Shown here piece after piece: positions 34,163 through 36,135 of a DNA stretch of 36,135 bases (the first letter of the stretch is position 1; each line of letters begins with the position of its first letter). The translations under genes were made by a program, and so were the position numbers. A model generated the notes under the pieces. That model was not told where the DNA came from. It saw nothing but the letters and a program-made list of their open reading frames with translations, and did not search any database. Origin of the DNA: Myxococcales bacterium (GTDB lineage: Bacteria; Myxococcota_A; Polyangia; Palsa-1104; SHYY01); assembly GCA_009692555.1 (NCBI GenBank), contig SHYY01000042.1, positions 1 through 36,135 of the forward strand. Reading direction: 5' to 3'.

Positions 34163-34972
34163 ATGCGCGATCTCGAGCGATGGAAGGACAAGGTCGAGCT
34201 GTCGCTCGACGGGCGGCAGATCTTCTTTCTCTTCTTCGGCAGCGCCGTCGCGGCCTGCCTGATCTTCGTCGCCGGCATGATGGTCGGCAAGCGCGTCGAG
34301 CGACGAGCGGCCTTCGCCAGCGCACCGGCGAGCGAAGATCCCCTGGCGGCGCTCGATCGGCTCGGCGACGCCGAAGAGGCCGATGACGGGCTCACCTTCC
34401 ATCAGGCGCTCGCACCCCTCGAGCGCCACAGCGCCGTGGCCAGGGTGGCCCGGCCCGCGGCGGCGAAGGCAGCGGTGGCCGAAAAGCCGGCGAAGCCCGA
34501 TCTCGCCGAGCGGCCAGCCGCGAAGCCCGAGCCCGTGAAGCCGGCCCCCGCCGCGCCGGAGATGCCCGCCAAGGTGGAGGTGGCGGTGAAGCCCGACGCC
34601 GCACCTCCCGCGGTCAAGCCGGAGGTGGCGCCGAAGCATGAGGTCAAGCCGGAGGTGGCCGCCAGGCCCGCTGCGAAGCCCGAGGCCGTGAAGCCGGAGA
34701 TCGCCGCCAAGCCGGCCGGCAAGCCCGACGGCGGCGGCTCGCGCTTCACGCTTCAGCTCTCCGCGTTCTCGGAGAGGGCGGACGCCGAGCAGTTCCTCCA
34801 GCGGATGCAGTCGGCGGGCTACCGCCCGTTCCTCGTGCAGTCGGATGTCCCGGGGCGCGGGCTCTTCTACCGGGTGCGCGTCGGCGACTACGTGACCCGC
34901 AAGGCCGCCGCCGAGGCCAAGACCGACTTCGAGCGCAAGCAGCACGTGATCGCCTACGTCGCCAAGCTGTAG
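34163..34972 (+). CDS. Membrane-anchored SPOR-domain protein
   Basis: A 269-residue bitopic protein: short cytoplasmic N-terminus, one transmembrane helix at about 19-42 (QIFFLFFGSAVAACLIFVAG), a long periplasmic linker (about 95-190) of repeated Lys-Pro-Glu/Ala motifs, and a C-terminal SPOR domain (FTLQLSAFSERADAEQFLQR, YRPFLVQSDVPGRGLFYRVR). SPOR domains bind denuded glycan strands at division sites; FtsN and DedD share this layout. A Shine-Dalgarno (GAGGAG) lies about 9 nt before the ATG. It has its own promoter and possible operator. mutS follows after 68 nt. Confidence 0.92.
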   Translation: MRDLERWKDKVELSLDGRQIFFLFFGSAVAACLIFVAGMMVGKRVERRAAFASAPASEDPLAALDRLGDAEEADDGLTFHQALAPLERHSAVARVARPAAAKAAVAEKPAKPDLAERPAAKPEPVKPAPAAPEMPAKVEVAVKPDAAPPAVKPEVAPKHEVKPEVAARPAAKPEAVKPEIAAKPAGKPDGGGSRFTLQLSAFSERADAEQFLQRMQSAGYRPFLVQSDVPGRGLFYRVRVGDYVTRKAAAEAKTDFERKQHVIAYVAKL

Positions 34973-35002
34973 CCGCGTCTCCCCACCCCCGCTCCATCGC
35001 AG

Positions 35003-35031
35003 TTGACTGTCGAGAGTCGACTGTCGACTAT
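35003..35031 (+). promoter_or_regulatory. Possible mutS promoter in a GTCGAC-rich micro-repeat
   Basis: The stretch is built of near repeats of GTTGACTGTCGA and contains the palindromes AGTCGACT and GTCGAC. TTGACT (35003-35008), 17 bp, then GACTAT (35026-35031) could be a weak promoter; transcription would begin within a few bases of the mutS ATG at 35041, which lacks a Shine-Dalgarno. Confidence 0.3.
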
Positions 35032-35040
35032 CCCCCGCGA

Positions 35041-36135
35041 TGACCCCTGCCCGCACCGCCGCCGAGACGCCGCTCATGCGGCAGTACCTCGACGTCAAGG
35101 CGCGCCACCCCGACTGCGTGATCTTCTTCCGCGTCGGCGACTTCTACGAGATGTTCTTCGAGGACGCGGTCACCGTCTCGCGCGCGATCGACCTCACCCT
35201 CACCTCGCGCGACAAGGGGCGCGAGGAGCCCACCCCGATGTGCGGAGTGCCGCATCACGCCGCGCGACAGTATCTCGCCAAGCTGATCGCCAAGGGCTTC
35301 AAGGTGGCGATCTGCGACCAGGTGGAGGACCCGAAGCTCGCCAAGGGAATCGTCCGCCGCGAGGTCACCCGGATCGTCACGCCGGGGGTGATCCTCGACG
35401 ACGAGCAGCTCGAGCCGAAGGTCGGCTGCTACGTCTGCGCGCTCCACCCCGGGGAGTCCGCGATCGGTCTGGCCTGGCTCGATGTCTCGACCGGCGAGTT
35501 CGCCGCCACCGAGCTGCCGGCCGCCGCGCTCGACGACGAGCTGGCGCGGCTCGCCGCCCGCGAGCTGCTTTTGCCCCACGGCGCGCTCCCGGAGCTGCGC
35601 CAGCGGAGCGCGGTCCCGGTCGCCGACGCGCCACCGGGCGACGACGGCGGGGCGGGAGACCGCGCGCTGCTGGAGGAGGCCCTCGGTGCGCCGTTCGACG
35701 AGCTCGGCCTGGCCGCCTTTCCCTCGTCGGTGGCGGCGGCCGCGGCGTGCGTCCGCTACGCGCGGAGCACCCAGCCCGGCGCCACCCTGCCCCTCTCACG
35801 GATCGTCCCCTACCGCCCCGCCGACTACCTCGTCCTCGACGAGACCGCGCAGAAGAACCTCGAGATCTTCGCCAACCTCACCGACGGGCAGAAGTCCGGC
35901 TCGCTGCTCGGCCTGGTCGACGAGACGCGCACCGCGATGGGCGGGCGGCTGCTTCGCCGCTGGATCGGCGCGCCGCTCACCGACGTCGCCGCCATCCGGC
36001 GCCGCCACGACGCGGTCGGCTGGCTGGTGGAGCGCGCCACCCTGCGCGGGGAGCTGCGCGCGCAGCTCGACGGGGTGTACGATCTCGAGCGCCTCACCGC
36101 CCGCGCCGCGCTCGGGGTCGCCCACCCGCGTGACC
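35041..36135 (+). CDS. mutS: DNA mismatch repair protein MutS (5' part)
   Basis: The first 365 residues of MutS, running off the window end without a stop. The mismatch-binding domain shows FFRVGDFYEMFFEDA with the Phe35-x-Glu37 wedge, then PMCGVPHHAARQYLAKLIAK and GFKVAICDQVEDPKLAKGIV, REVTRIVTPGV. The connector and start of the core domain follow (LDVSTGEFAATEL, ETAQKNLEIFANLTDGQKSG and TAMGGRLLRRWIGAPL). The ATPase domain lies beyond the window. MutS recognises mispairs and recruits MutL. Start ATG at 35041, 68 nt after the SPOR gene, with no clear Shine-Dalgarno. Confidence 0.96.

Overview
The window is a dense, very GC-rich stretch of bacterial chromosome. The gene content points to a Gram-negative deltaproteobacterial lineage, most likely Myxococcota (inferred from gene content only, no rRNA is present). 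The pointers are Cys-rich lipoproteins with Asp/Ala/Gly linkers, YncE-like propeller lipoproteins, a DUF6178 protein, a CHASE2 adenylate cyclase beside a FecR protein, a zinc-ribbon/ATPase/TPR protein, and the folP-cdaA-ybbR-glmM order. No rRNA, tRNA, CRISPR array or phage was seen.

Layout. 1-430: a repeat-bounded module with a gutted four-helix-bundle (23S rRNA IVP family) gene and hexanucleotide arrays. 482-6068 (+): a tight five-gene operon of radical SAM enzyme, TolC-like protein, MlaC-family protein, aspartic-protease-like lipoprotein and PrsW-like membrane protease; an ECF sigma factor converges on it (6075-6578, -). 6832-18122 (-): a housekeeping block transcribed tilS, ftsH, folP, cdaA, ybbR, glmM, Cys-rich lipoprotein, pdxJ, acpS, nnr. 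It covers tRNA decoding, membrane proteolysis, folate, c-di-AMP with cell-wall precursor supply, PLP, ACP activation and NAD(P)H repair. A 274-bp MITE-like element sits between ftsH and folP, and inverted GGGAAC/GTTCCC hexamer arrays bracket the whole block. 18123-18647: a gene-free divergent region full of REP-like palindromes. 18648-24843: DUF6178 protein, FecR protein, CHASE2 adenylate cyclase, an M15-like peptidase (-) and a cyclic-nucleotide-binding protein with a PilZ-like tail. 24863-28679 (-): zinc-ribbon AAA/TPR protein and polysaccharide deacetylase. 28898-34064 (+): two large propeller-type lipoproteins. 34163-36135 (+): SPOR-domain protein and the 5' part of mutS.

How they work together. 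The window holds two nucleotide second-messenger modules (c-di-AMP: cdaA/ybbR/glmM; cAMP: CHASE2 cyclase and a nearby cNMP-binding protein) and many envelope functions. The most unusual signals lie between and at the edges of genes: the internally deleted four-helix-bundle cassette, the MITE abutting the folP start codon, a pdxJ frame with no ATG/GTG/TTG start before its conserved N-terminus, a REP hairpin covering the tilS ribosome-binding site, an operator-like palindrome over the promoter of the SPOR gene, and an 11-bp duplication that separated an overlapping stop/start pair. I found no clearly new defence or mobile system.
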